Assembly (NCBI RefSeq): GCF_000157995.1
Contig: NZ_GG657556.1
Location: 499,296-534,897, forward strand
Direction: 5' to 3'
DNA length: 35,602 bases
From: Holdemania filiformis DSM 12042
Lineage (GTDB): Bacteria; Bacillota_I; Bacilli_A; Erysipelotrichales; Erysipelotrichaceae
The translations under genes and the position numbers were made by a program. Positions 7,695 to 15,443 of the stretch are shown here, piece by piece (the stretch's first letter is position 1; each line of letters starts with the position of its first letter). The notes under the pieces are model-generated. The model saw only the letters and a program-made list of their open reading frames with translations, was not told the DNA's origin and ran no database searches.

Positions 7695-8846
7695 ATGAAA
7701 GAACAATGCAAGGCGTGGGTTAAGCAGCATCTTGACGAAGGCATGGATCTGGTCAAGGCGATGTATGAGCATCCTGAACTGGGTGATCAGGAATTTGAAT
7801 CGATGGCGCTGTTATGTGAAAAGCTGGAACAGCTAGGGTTTGCGGTGGAGCGCAGCTATCTGCTTCCAACCGGCTTCATCGGCCGTTATGATTCCGGAAA
7901 ACCGGGACCGAAGATTGCGTTTTTATGCGAATACGACGCGCTGCCGGAGGTCGGCCACGGGTGCGGCCACAACCTGATCGCGGCGATCGGCGTGCTGGCG
8001 GGCGGCGCTTATAAAGCGGTAATTGATCAGCTGGGCGGGGAAGTCCGGGTGATCGGGACGCCGGCTGAGGAAAACTTCGGCGGCAAGGTGCGGATGGCCG
8101 AGAAGGGCTGCTTCGATGATCTCGACGCTGCGATGATGATCCACCCCGGCACGGAAAACCGGCTGGGCGGCAGAACCAATGCGCTGATGCCGCTGAAATT
8201 TGAATTCTTTGGCAAAAACGCGCATGCCTGCCATCCGCAGGAAGGCCGGAGCGCGCTGGATGCCGCGGTCAATACGTTTGTCGCGATCAACATGCTGCGG
8301 CAGTTTACGGAACCGGGCAGCTTTATTCACGGGATCGTTAAGGACGGCGGGGAAGCGGCCAATGTCATTCCGGCTTATGCGTCGCTGGAATACTATTTCC
8401 GCGCGCCGACGATGGCCGTCGCTAAAGCGATGTCGCAGCGGGCGGTGCAGTGCGCCGAGGGGGCGTGCCAGATGGCCGGGACGACCCTGAAAACAAGCAT
8501 GTACGAATGTCCGTATGAAGACAATAAAATCAATTATACGCTGTGCAGTTTGCTGGAAAAGCAATATGTGGAACTGGGGTTAAGCGAGATCCAGCCGGTC
8601 GACGAGGTGCCGGGCGGTTCCAGCGATATCGGCGCAGTCAGCTACCGCTGTCCGGCGCTGCACGGATATATCCAGATCTGCGGATGTGAAGTGACCGGTC
8701 ATTCCCGCGAGATGGCGGCCGCGACGATCAGTCCGCAGGGCCGCGCCGGATTGGAAAACGGCGCCAGCGCACTGGCGATGTGCGCGGTTGAGCTGGCCTC
8801 GGATCCGCAGCTGCTGCAGCAGGTCAAGGAAGAATTCGCACGTTAA
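7695..8846 (+). CDS. M20-family metallo-amidohydrolase
   Basis: This 383-residue cytosolic peptidase/amidohydrolase belongs to M20, closest in appearance to the AbgB/PM20D2 (aminoacylase 1-like) branch. Metal-binding elements are EYDALPEVGHGCGHN (about 79-93), the catalytic acid pair in TPAEEN (about 125-126) and the histidine in MIHPG (about 150). A dimerisation domain follows (HACHPQEGRSALDAAV onward) before the C-terminal return to the catalytic domain with PGGSSDIGAVS. It would hydrolyse an N-acyl amino acid or dipeptide; the substrate is unknown. I use the ATG at 7695 because GAGGTGA lies six bases upstream, while the in-frame ATG at 7689 directly abuts that site. Its TAA overlaps the murB stop codon on the opposite strand. 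Confidence 0.9.
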   Translation: MKEQCKAWVKQHLDEGMDLVKAMYEHPELGDQEFESMALLCEKLEQLGFAVERSYLLPTGFIGRYDSGKPGPKIAFLCEYDALPEVGHGCGHNLIAAIGVLAGGAYKAVIDQLGGEVRVIGTPAEENFGGKVRMAEKGCFDDLDAAMMIHPGTENRLGGRTNALMPLKFEFFGKNAHACHPQEGRSALDAAVNTFVAINMLRQFTEPGSFIHGIVKDGGEAANVIPAYASLEYYFRAPTMAVAKAMSQRAVQCAEGACQMAGTTLKTSMYECPYEDNKINYTLCSLLEKQYVELGLSEIQPVDEVPGGSSDIGAVSYRCPALHGYIQICGCEVTGHSREMAAATISPQGRAGLENGASALAMCAVELASDPQLLQQVKEEFAR

Positions 8847-9742
8847 AGCGTTTCAATTTCACATTCCAGAACGACGGAGGTCTGATCGAAGACCTCCTTT
8901 TGTATGTGCGCGACCAACGCCGTTACATCGCCGCTGGAAGCCTGATTGCGGTTGATGATGAAACCGGCGTGTTTTTCCGAGACCTGGGCTCCCCCGATCT
9001 GTTTGCCTTTGAGTCCGCACTGGTCGATCAGGGCTGAGGCATAGTGACCGGCAGGCCGCTTAAATACGCTGCCGGCGCTGGGGTAGTCCAACGGCTGCTT
9101 GGCAGTGCGGCGGGCCATGGTTTCTTCCATCAGCGCTTTGATTTCCTGGCGGCGGCCCGGCGTCAGACGAAAGACGGCTCTGACTAACACGTGGTTTTGA
9201 TCGTTGAGCAGGCTGGAACGATAGCCGAAGCGCAGCTGATCGCGGGTGAAGGTTTTTTCTTCACCGTCGACTAAAATCTGGGCGGATTCCAGGATCTCTG
9301 AAAGCTCTGTGCCGAAAGCACCGCTGTTGTTGTGCAGCGCGCCGCCAACGCTGCCGGGAATTCCATACAGACGTTCCAAACCGGATAAGCCCGCCTGCAT
9401 CGCGCCGTCGCACAGCCGTTTTATCGTGAGTCCGGCATCCGCCCGCAGCCGCGTGCCTTCCTGGCTCAGCCCGGCCCAGTTGGACCTGAGCAGGATGATC
9501 ATGCCGGGATAACCGGCGGAGGCGATCAGAACGTTGCTGGCCTGACCTAAGACGCGGTATGGAATTTTCGCCCGGCGGGCGAGCTCTATGCAGGCGCGTA
9601 GTTTGTCCGCGGTGTCGGGCAGCGCCACTAACTCCGCCGGACCGCCGATGTGAAACGAAGTGTACGGAGCCATCGTCACCCGGCGCTGCAGCTCGATGTT
9701 TTCCTGTTGAAGCTCCTGAATCCAATTGAAATCAATGCGCAT
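8843..9742 (-). CDS. murB: UDP-N-acetylenolpyruvoylglucosamine reductase
   Basis: MurB reduces UDP-GlcNAc-enolpyruvate to UDP-MurNAc with FAD and NADPH in cytoplasmic peptidoglycan synthesis. The 299-residue length is normal. The FAD-binding region has TSFHIGGPAELVALP (about 28-42) and VLGQASNVLIA (about 64-74, a variant of the usual GxGSN). The core has GIPGSVGGALHNNSGAFGTE (about 127-146). FGYRSS (about 172-177) holds an active-site Arg, PSAGSVFKRP (about 221-230) the proton-donor Ser225, and VLECEIE (about 291-297) the C-terminal Glu. The ATG at 9742 follows AAGGAG. The open frame extends upstream to 10084, but that stretch covers the divergent pilC gene and is not MurB-like. The gene is divergent from the pilus locus. 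Confidence 0.96.
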   Translation of the reverse strand: MRIDFNWIQELQQENIELQRRVTMAPYTSFHIGGPAELVALPDTADKLRACIELARRAKIPYRVLGQASNVLIASAGYPGMIILLRSNWAGLSQEGTRLRADAGLTIKRLCDGAMQAGLSGLERLYGIPGSVGGALHNNSGAFGTELSEILESAQILVDGEEKTFTRDQLRFGYRSSLLNDQNHVLVRAVFRLTPGRRQEIKALMEETMARRTAKQPLDYPSAGSVFKRPAGHYASALIDQCGLKGKQIGGAQVSEKHAGFIINRNQASSGDVTALVAHIQKEVFDQTSVVLECEIETL

Positions 9743-9787
9743 AGTCTCTCTCTCCTTTAAAATTGTTGGAAGTTTACGGCTGAATTC

Positions 9788-9816
9788 TGGGCAGACATCC
9801 TTAAAAATGATATAAT
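9788..9816 (+). promoter_or_regulatory. Promoter of the pilC-led pilus operon
   Basis: An extended -10 TGATATAAT occupies 9808-9816. The best -35 at 17 bases is the weak TGGGCA (9788-9793). The same extended -10 occurs before the major pilin gene and before the distant large prepilin. Confidence 0.65.
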
Positions 9817-9855
9817 AATAAAAATGATCTAACCGAAACGAAGGATGTGTAGCGA

Positions 9856-11043
9856 ATGGAGTCCTATCTTTATACGGCGGTGAACAACGAAGGTAAAAAA
9901 GTACGGGGCGAGAAGCGGGCGGAGGACGTCGTGCATCTCTACTCGCTTTTAAATAACGAAGGTCTGTACTGCTTGAACGCGCACCGCAAGGCGCAATGGG
10001 AAACCCAGGCGGTGAAACCGAAAAACCAGGAGCTTTCTCTGATGTGCAAGCAGCTGTCGGCGATGTTAAGCTCCGGGATTCCATTAGTCAACGCTTTGGA
10101 AATGCTGCGGCAGAAAAGTGATAAGAAGAAAATGAAGAAGCTGTATGCCCAGCTGGTCGAGGAAGTCCGCAAGGGCTCCTCGCTGACGCTGGCGATGAAG
10201 CAATGCCAGCAGGCGTTTCCGCCGCTGTTGATCTATCTGGTGCAGGCCGGGGAGATGAACGGCACGCTGGATTCCGTCATGGAACGCATGGCGGGACATT
10301 ACGATAAAGAATATAAGCTGCGCAACAAGGTCACCTCTGCTTTAATCTATCCGATTATGCTGATGGTGGTGACCGTTGCCGTCATCCTTGCGCTGATGAC
10401 TTCCGTGGTGCCGAGCTTTTTGAGCATGGTCGGAGATATGGAGCTGCCGTGGAATACGCTGCTGCTGATCTCCATGAGCAACTTCATCGTTGCGTACTGG
10501 CCGTTTCTGCTGTTGGGCGTGCTGGTTGCGATCCTCGGTTTCCGGATGGCCTTGAAAGTGCCGTCAATCCGCCGGGGCTTCGATGAGATAAAAGTGAAAT
10601 TCCCGGTGTTTGGAACGCTGAACCGGATCGTCGCAACCTCGCGGTTTGCGCGGACGTTTTCCTCGCTGTATTCCAGCGGGATTTCCGTCATCGATTCGCT
10701 GCAGGTTTCCGGCGACGTCTTAAACAACAGTTACTTTACCGAAAAGGTGAACTGGATCTGCGAACGGGTGCGGCGGGGCGAAATGCTCTCCCGCTCGATT
10801 GAAGCTTCCGAAGCGTTCGATCCCTTGCTGAACTCGATGATGTATGTCGGCGAGGAATCCGGATCACTGGAGGAAGTGCTGAATTCGATCTCGGATTATT
10901 ACGATACGGAAGCGGATAACGCGACGCAGAAGATGGTTGCGCTGATGGAGCCGATCATGATCGTAATTCTGGCGATCATCATCTTCTTCGTTATTATTTC
11001 CATCATCATGCCAATTTATGATTCCTACGGGATGATCGCATAG
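9856..11043 (+). CDS. pilC: Type IV pilus inner-membrane platform protein PilC
   Basis: This 395-residue membrane protein of the GspF/PilC family is the rotor-like platform on which PilB and PilT act. It has a short N-terminal cytoplasmic domain (MESYLYTAVNNEGKKVRGEK) and two T2SSF repeats of about 125 residues. The first starts near 60 (LSLMCKQLSAMLSSGIPLVNALEML); the second starts near 262 (SRFARTFSSLYSSGISVIDSLQ). Membrane segments are near 165-190, 210-235 and 365-390. Both repeats contain the G(I)PL/SV..AL and GE.(S/N)G motifs (QAGEMNGTLD and VGEESGSLEE). It is the first gene of the pilus operon and is followed 14 bases later by the pilMN fusion. Confidence 0.94.
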   Translation: MESYLYTAVNNEGKKVRGEKRAEDVVHLYSLLNNEGLYCLNAHRKAQWETQAVKPKNQELSLMCKQLSAMLSSGIPLVNALEMLRQKSDKKKMKKLYAQLVEEVRKGSSLTLAMKQCQQAFPPLLIYLVQAGEMNGTLDSVMERMAGHYDKEYKLRNKVTSALIYPIMLMVVTVAVILALMTSVVPSFLSMVGDMELPWNTLLLISMSNFIVAYWPFLLLGVLVAILGFRMALKVPSIRRGFDEIKVKFPVFGTLNRIVATSRFARTFSSLYSSGISVIDSLQVSGDVLNNSYFTEKVNWICERVRRGEMLSRSIEASEAFDPLLNSMMYVGEESGSLEEVLNSISDYYDTEADNATQKMVALMEPIMIVILAIIIFFVIISIIMPIYDSYGMIA

Positions 11044-11057
11044 CAGGGGGAAGCATT

Positions 11058-12482
11058 ATGATACTATTGCATATTATGCAGCGGCATGCCGTTGTGGTTT
11101 GGGGAAAAGCAAAAAAACACAAGCTTGAGGTTCAGCGCACGCATTCCTGCGCGATTCCTGAAGGCTTGCTGATCAATGGATTTATTCAGGATGAGGAAGC
11201 CTTTGCCCAATGGGCGAAGACGATGGTTTCCGAACTGGGGCTTAAGGGCAAAGGCGTGACGGTGATCGCCGACAGCACGGCAGTGATCTACCGCCAGATT
11301 GAAACCCCGAAGCTGAAGGCGAAGGCACTGGAAAAGAATCTCTATTTCAATTTAGCCCGTCAGATCGGCAACATTACAGAAAATACCGTCGATTACGCCA
11401 TTTTGCCGCAGGCGGAAAACGGCAGCGAAAGTCTGACGGTCGTCGTTCCGCAGTCGTATGGCGATACTTACAGTAAGGCGTTAAAAGCCGCAGGGCTTAA
11501 GCCGCAGCGGATGATCACCTCGACGCTGGCGTTAATCCAGGCGGGGATGCGGCTGCAGGAAGAAAAGACCGCGATTTACTCGTGGTGTTCCGATGAAGTC
11601 TGTACGTCGGTTTTGTTCAACAACGGCCGCTTCATGTTCTCCAACGTGTTCCGGTTTGACCGCAATCAGACGCCGCTGACCGTGATGAACGAGCGGATTT
11701 CCCAGCTTGTTCAATTCCAGCGGATTAAGAATCCCGATTCGCCGGTGGAGCTGGTGCGGATCGGGACGACGGAGAATGCCGAGTCGATTGCCCGCGAGCT
11801 GACGCAGGTGCTGCGGCTGCCGACGGAGATCTTCCCGGCGGTGAGCGGCTTAAGCGCTAGCGAGGTTTCCTCGCAGGTCTGTGCTGTCTATGGCCTGGCG
11901 CTGCTGGCCCGGCCGTATGATCTGTTTAAGGGGATTAATCACCAGCGCTATACCGAAGCTTACCAGCAGCGCCGCAGCCTGCGCTTGATCCTGGGGTTGT
12001 TCGTGATCAACGCGCTGATTCTCGGCGGTTTGTGCTATCGTCAATTTGCTTTAAACCAGATTGAAGACAACGCGATCAAGCAGGTGGAAGCCCAGCTGCA
12101 GCTGCCGGAACGGCTGCAGCAGTATGACGACGCGCTGATGTTGTCAACGCAGAATTCGCTGACCCGCCAACAGATTGAAGACGCGCTGCAGGTGCTGCAG
12201 TACAGCGAACAGACCGAGCAGTTTTCCAAAACGCTGTTCGAGCAGATCCAGGCGCTGCGTCCGAAGGATGTCGCGATCAGCGGACTGCAGGTGCAGGATG
12301 GATTGTCGGTTCAGCTGACGTGTACGGCAGGCAGCCGGCTTTCTCCATCGCAATACACGCAGGATCTGCGTTCGACAAACTGGTTTGCGGATGTGAATTA
12401 TACCGGTTTTACCTATAATGAAAGTAAGAAAAATTACAATTTTCTGATCACGTTGACGCTGAAGGGGGTGGACGTTGAATGA
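11058..12482 (+). CDS. PilM-PilN fusion, pilus alignment subcomplex
   Basis: This 474-residue protein appears to join two proteins that are usually separate. Residues about 1-300 form a divergent PilM-like actin/FtsA-type domain, ending in VCAVYGLALLARPYDLFKGINH. Residues about 307-328 are one hydrophobic segment (LRLILGLFVINALILGGL). The remainder reads like the periplasmic-side part of PilN: a Gln-rich coiled coil (about 330-395), then LRPKDVAISGLQVQDGLSVQL and a ferredoxin-like end. In other pili, PilM binds the short cytoplasmic tail of PilN, which precedes its single membrane helix, so the order fits a covalent PilM-PilN. Its stop overlaps pilO by four bases (ATGA). Confidence 0.82.
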   Translation: MILLHIMQRHAVVVWGKAKKHKLEVQRTHSCAIPEGLLINGFIQDEEAFAQWAKTMVSELGLKGKGVTVIADSTAVIYRQIETPKLKAKALEKNLYFNLARQIGNITENTVDYAILPQAENGSESLTVVVPQSYGDTYSKALKAAGLKPQRMITSTLALIQAGMRLQEEKTAIYSWCSDEVCTSVLFNNGRFMFSNVFRFDRNQTPLTVMNERISQLVQFQRIKNPDSPVELVRIGTTENAESIARELTQVLRLPTEIFPAVSGLSASEVSSQVCAVYGLALLARPYDLFKGINHQRYTEAYQQRRSLRLILGLFVINALILGGLCYRQFALNQIEDNAIKQVEAQLQLPERLQQYDDALMLSTQNSLTRQQIEDALQVLQYSEQTEQFSKTLFEQIQALRPKDVAISGLQVQDGLSVQLTCTAGSRLSPSQYTQDLRSTNWFADVNYTGFTYNESKKNYNFLITLTLKGVDVE

Positions 12483-13033
12483 AACTCTCAGAGCGCGAAA
12501 AAATTCTATTAGTCGTGTTGGCGTTCATGCTGCTGAACGTCGTCGGGATTCAGTTTCTCTTAACGCCGATGCAGAAAAAACATGAGGAGTTGATCAACGA
12601 GCGGACACAGATCGAAGACGAGCTGGCACAGCAGCAGCTGATGATCGACATGCTGGACGCCCTGAATCAGGATCATGAGGATCTGGTGGTTCAGCTGCAG
12701 AATCTGGCCGACCGCTTTGTGCCGCCGAAGTATTCTGAATTGAAGGATGAATACTTGTATGAAACAATGGCCGATTTTATCAAACAATGGGATTCTCTGA
12801 CGATCTCGGATCTGACTTACGCGACGCTGCCCGGCAGCGAACAGGCGTTAAGCGTCGTGCTGATGGTGGAAGCGGATTTCACGGTCACCGGTTCTATGGA
12901 TCAGATGATCGGCGCGATGGATAAGATCCAGCAGCTGCCGCAGGTCATTTCGATTACGTCCCTGTCGGTCAATGAGAAAGAAAAGCAGATGCAGGGTTCA
13001 TTTCATATCCAGTTCTACACGTTTAACGATTAA
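12479..13033 (+). CDS. pilO: Type IV pilus alignment protein PilO
   Basis: This 184-residue bitopic protein has PilO architecture. A short cytoplasmic tail (MKLSEREK) is followed by one membrane helix (about 9-28), a coiled coil (about 30-80) and a C-terminal ferredoxin-like domain with VEADFTVTGSMDQMIGAMDKIQQLPQVISI as its characteristic helix-strand. PilO heterodimerises with PilN and links the cytoplasmic PilM/PilC platform to the outside. The ATG overlaps the TGA of the pilMN gene, indicating coupled translation. Sequence identity within this family is low, so the call relies on architecture and position. Confidence 0.82.
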   Translation: MKLSEREKILLVVLAFMLLNVVGIQFLLTPMQKKHEELINERTQIEDELAQQQLMIDMLDALNQDHEDLVVQLQNLADRFVPPKYSELKDEYLYETMADFIKQWDSLTISDLTYATLPGSEQALSVVLMVEADFTVTGSMDQMIGAMDKIQQLPQVISITSLSVNEKEKQMQGSFHIQFYTFND

Positions 13034-13056
13034 CTAAAGAGAAAGGGGGCGTCGCG

Positions 13057-14559
13057 ATGCGGTCAAAACGAGGAAGTACATTGTTGCTGACAATCTGTTT
13101 GTTTATGGTGTTCCTGATTTTTGCCGCCGCTTTGATTCCTCTTTCCCGCCGGGCTTTCCAGCAGACGGCTGCGGACGTGACCCAGCAGCAGGCGGATTAT
13201 ATCGCCCAAAGCGCGGTAGAAGCGCTGATCACGCAGCTGGATGAAGAAAGCCTGCGGCAGACGCTGATCGGTGTTGTGAAAGGCACTAAAACTCAAGTTG
13301 AAAGCGATTGGGCCAGCTATGGCGACCATGGCGAGTATCGATATGTGATAACGCTGGATCCACTGTACTCTGAATATCACGACTGGCTTTTGTGGTCTAA
13401 GAGCAGGATATTTATTACCGCAGAAGCAAAATATGAAGATAAAACATCTCAAATGACAGCAGTTGTGCAGGGCATGCGATTTAATAATTACTTTTTTGAT
13501 CCAAATGGTAATGAAAAAGAAATTATACCTAATTTAGCAAAGTCTAAACGAGCTGTACTCATCAATGAATGCAGAATACCTACTGATCACTCCGCAAGCT
13601 TTTGGATTAATGCAATCTCTGATCTGACTGTAACGCAAGAAAATGTGAACGGTAAAATTAGTTCCATAGAAGAAGGCGAAAGCGAGACACAGAATCAAAT
13701 TGATTCCAAGGTTGTTTTAATTTATCGAAATATTAAAAGTCCTACGGTTACTGGTATTATAGATGGCAACGTTTTATTAGAACCGGCTGAATACTCAAAA
13801 GCGACTATAGGCAGTGATACGCAGGGCGAAGTCATTATCGAAGGCGATGTTATTTGCAAAGGAGATCTCCTGCTGAAAAATGCGACCGTCAATGGTGCAA
13901 TATATTATACAGGAAAATTTTCAGCAGTTAATAGTAGCTATACAGGTGAGGTAAGAAAAGTCGCACTGGACGATACAATCCTTAATTATTATGAATTCAA
14001 TCTGCCAGTTATTCCCGAAAGATTAAGAGTTTGGGAAACGACAGACCAGGATATTTATTTGGATGCAGATGTTGAAATAGACCTGGATTCAACAAAGTCT
14101 TTATTGCTAGAATGTATTAATTCGCAATTGAATAGTTTAAGTGTTAAAAATGGTAAAACTCGAACGGCAGCATATTTTAATCTAAAAAAAATGCCCGAGA
14201 GTATAGTTGTTGAAAGTGAGAATAAGAATTTCCGTCCGGTATTTATGATCGAGGATGAAAATCCAGTATTAAGCGATCAAGTTTCGACGAATTTGCTTAG
14301 CAGCGAAAATATTATGCTGATATTTACTCACCCGGTAAGAATTCAAGGTGATGTTAACGTCAGTGTTTTTGCGCCTAAAATTATTTTTGAGGCAGAAAAT
14401 ATTACGATGAGTGGTAGATTGCAAGCTTGTGAGTTTGAACATAGTGAGTTAGTCAGTAGTGTTGATTTAAAAGCAAGAAACAATGAAGATATGTATTTTA
14501 TTTCTAAGCTTGCAAGTGAAGATAGATACTTTTTTGACTTGTACTATTACCAACCTTAA
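13057..14559 (+). CDS. Large GspK/PilX-like pseudopilin
   Basis: This 500-residue protein has a class III-like leader (MRSKRG, cleavage before STLLLTICLF) and one N-terminal hydrophobic helix (about 7-28). It lacks the Glu at mature position 5, as GspK-type tip pseudopilins do. The N-terminal helix ends in TQQQADYIAQSAVEALI, similar to PilX/GspK. Residues about 230-310 show repeated G-V/I-x-G-D/N patterns (GNVLLEP, GEVIIEGDVICKGDLLL, GAIYYTG) suggestive of a beta-solenoid or bactofilin-like fold. Hand counts give about 65% GC at 13141-13200 but about 32% at 13501-13560, so the surface part looks of different origin. It probably sits at or near the pilus tip. Confidence 0.72.
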   Translation: MRSKRGSTLLLTICLFMVFLIFAAALIPLSRRAFQQTAADVTQQQADYIAQSAVEALITQLDEESLRQTLIGVVKGTKTQVESDWASYGDHGEYRYVITLDPLYSEYHDWLLWSKSRIFITAEAKYEDKTSQMTAVVQGMRFNNYFFDPNGNEKEIIPNLAKSKRAVLINECRIPTDHSASFWINAISDLTVTQENVNGKISSIEEGESETQNQIDSKVVLIYRNIKSPTVTGIIDGNVLLEPAEYSKATIGSDTQGEVIIEGDVICKGDLLLKNATVNGAIYYTGKFSAVNSSYTGEVRKVALDDTILNYYEFNLPVIPERLRVWETTDQDIYLDADVEIDLDSTKSLLLECINSQLNSLSVKNGKTRTAAYFNLKKMPESIVVESENKNFRPVFMIEDENPVLSDQVSTNLLSSENIMLIFTHPVRIQGDVNVSVFAPKIIFEAENITMSGRLQACEFEHSELVSSVDLKARNNEDMYFISKLASEDRYFFDLYYYQP

Positions 14560-14576
14560 AGAAAGGAGGGACCGTC

Positions 14577-14894
14577 ATGAATAAACGCGGCATGACTTTA
14601 TTGGAAATCGTGATCTCGTTAGGAATTCTGGTCATCATCGTGACTTCGCTGACGAAGGTTTTTACTTCCGGCGTTTCCTTGACGATGGAATCGGACAGCC
14701 TTAGCCGCAGCGAGTTAAAGGTGCGCAAGGCGATCGCGGGTGAAAAAATTGCCGGTGTTAAAATTACGGCACAGGATTCGTCGCTGACCTTCTCACTGGA
14801 TGGACAAAGCTATTCCATTCCGGGACAAATGAAGACGTATTCCGATGCCAAGGGCCGGGTTAACTATCGTTATTTTGAGGCGGATCCTTCATGA
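14577..14894 (+). CDS. Minor pseudopilin with class III signal peptide
   Basis: This is a 105-residue prepilin-like protein. The leader MNKRG is cleaved before Met, followed by TLLEIVISLGILVIIVTSL, with Glu at mature position 5. The soluble part is only about 70 residues, short for a pseudopilin and comparable to GspI/PilV-type initiating subunits. It has a strong GAAAGGAGG site, 17 bases after the upstream gene. The last four bases ATGA overlap the start of the next pseudopilin gene. PilD is expected to process it, and it is likely part of the minor-pilin priming complex together with the genes on either side. Confidence 0.82.
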   Translation: MNKRGMTLLEIVISLGILVIIVTSLTKVFTSGVSLTMESDSLSRSELKVRKAIAGEKIAGVKITAQDSSLTFSLDGQSYSIPGQMKTYSDAKGRVNYRYFEADPS

Positions 14895-15433
14895 AAAAGC
14901 GTGGATTTACGCTGATTGAGATGGTGCTGGTCGTCGGGTTATTAACGACATTGGTAATCGGTCTGACCGCAATCTTCAGGCCGATGATCGCAACCTATCA
15001 GAAAAGCGCCTTGCAAACTGATCTTAAAGACAAAGCACAGATCCTGATCTAGCAGATCAGCAAGCCGATGCAGACCGCGAAATCCCTTGTCAGTGAGAAA
15101 AAAGCGATAACGGAATTCAAAGACGAATATGGCCGGAACTTTCTTGTTTACAGTGTTGTCAACGGACAGCTGCAGGTCTGGGATTCTCCTGGCGGGACGC
15201 CGAAGCCCTTGTATTCTTCCGATTTCTATAACGGCTACAAAGTTGATGTCAAGCTGTCGACGGCAACTAAAGATTACGACAGCGATACGACGACAGTGAA
15301 GATCGTATTAATCTTTAACAAGAACGGTGAAAAATATCGCGCGGAATCGGCGGTAGAATGTATGAATATTGATTATGGCCGCCAGGATTTCAGCATTGTC
15401 CTGTCCGAAGGCTATATCGCGATAGAAAGGTAG
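14891..15433 (+). pseudogene. Minor pseudopilin interrupted by an in-frame amber codon
   Basis: From the ATG at 14891 the frame encodes a clear class III leader (MKKRG, then FTLIEMVLVVGLLTTLVIG with Glu at position 5). It meets TAG at codon 54 (15050-15052). The same frame then stays open for another 126 codons to the TAG at 15431-15433, giving 180 residues if read through. The second part (TEFKDEYGRNFLVYSVVNGQLQVWDS and onward) looks like a normal GspJ/PilW-type head domain. The nearest CAG codon follows the stop, so a single C-to-T change from CAG is the simplest origin. Restart at the ATG at 15068 would lack the membrane helix and has no good ribosome site. Confidence 0.85.
15044..15060 (+). 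repeat. Small hairpin enclosing the amber codon
   Basis: CTGATC (15044-15049) and GATCAG (15055-15060) are perfect complements with a five-base loop TAGCA. The loop starts with the in-frame TAG of the broken pseudopilin gene. Confidence 0.6.
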
Positions 15434-15443
15434 GCGCAGGCAA

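Noticed and set aside
9743-10084. N-terminal extension of the murB reading frame (about 114 residues)
   Set aside because: It runs antisense through the pilC start and its promoter, is not MurB-like, and the ATG at 9742 has a strong ribosome site and gives the normal length.
15050-15052. Amber codon as sign of general TAG reassignment (for example pyrrolysine)
   Set aside because: Several intact genes in the window end in TAG, and no other gene contains an internal TAG.
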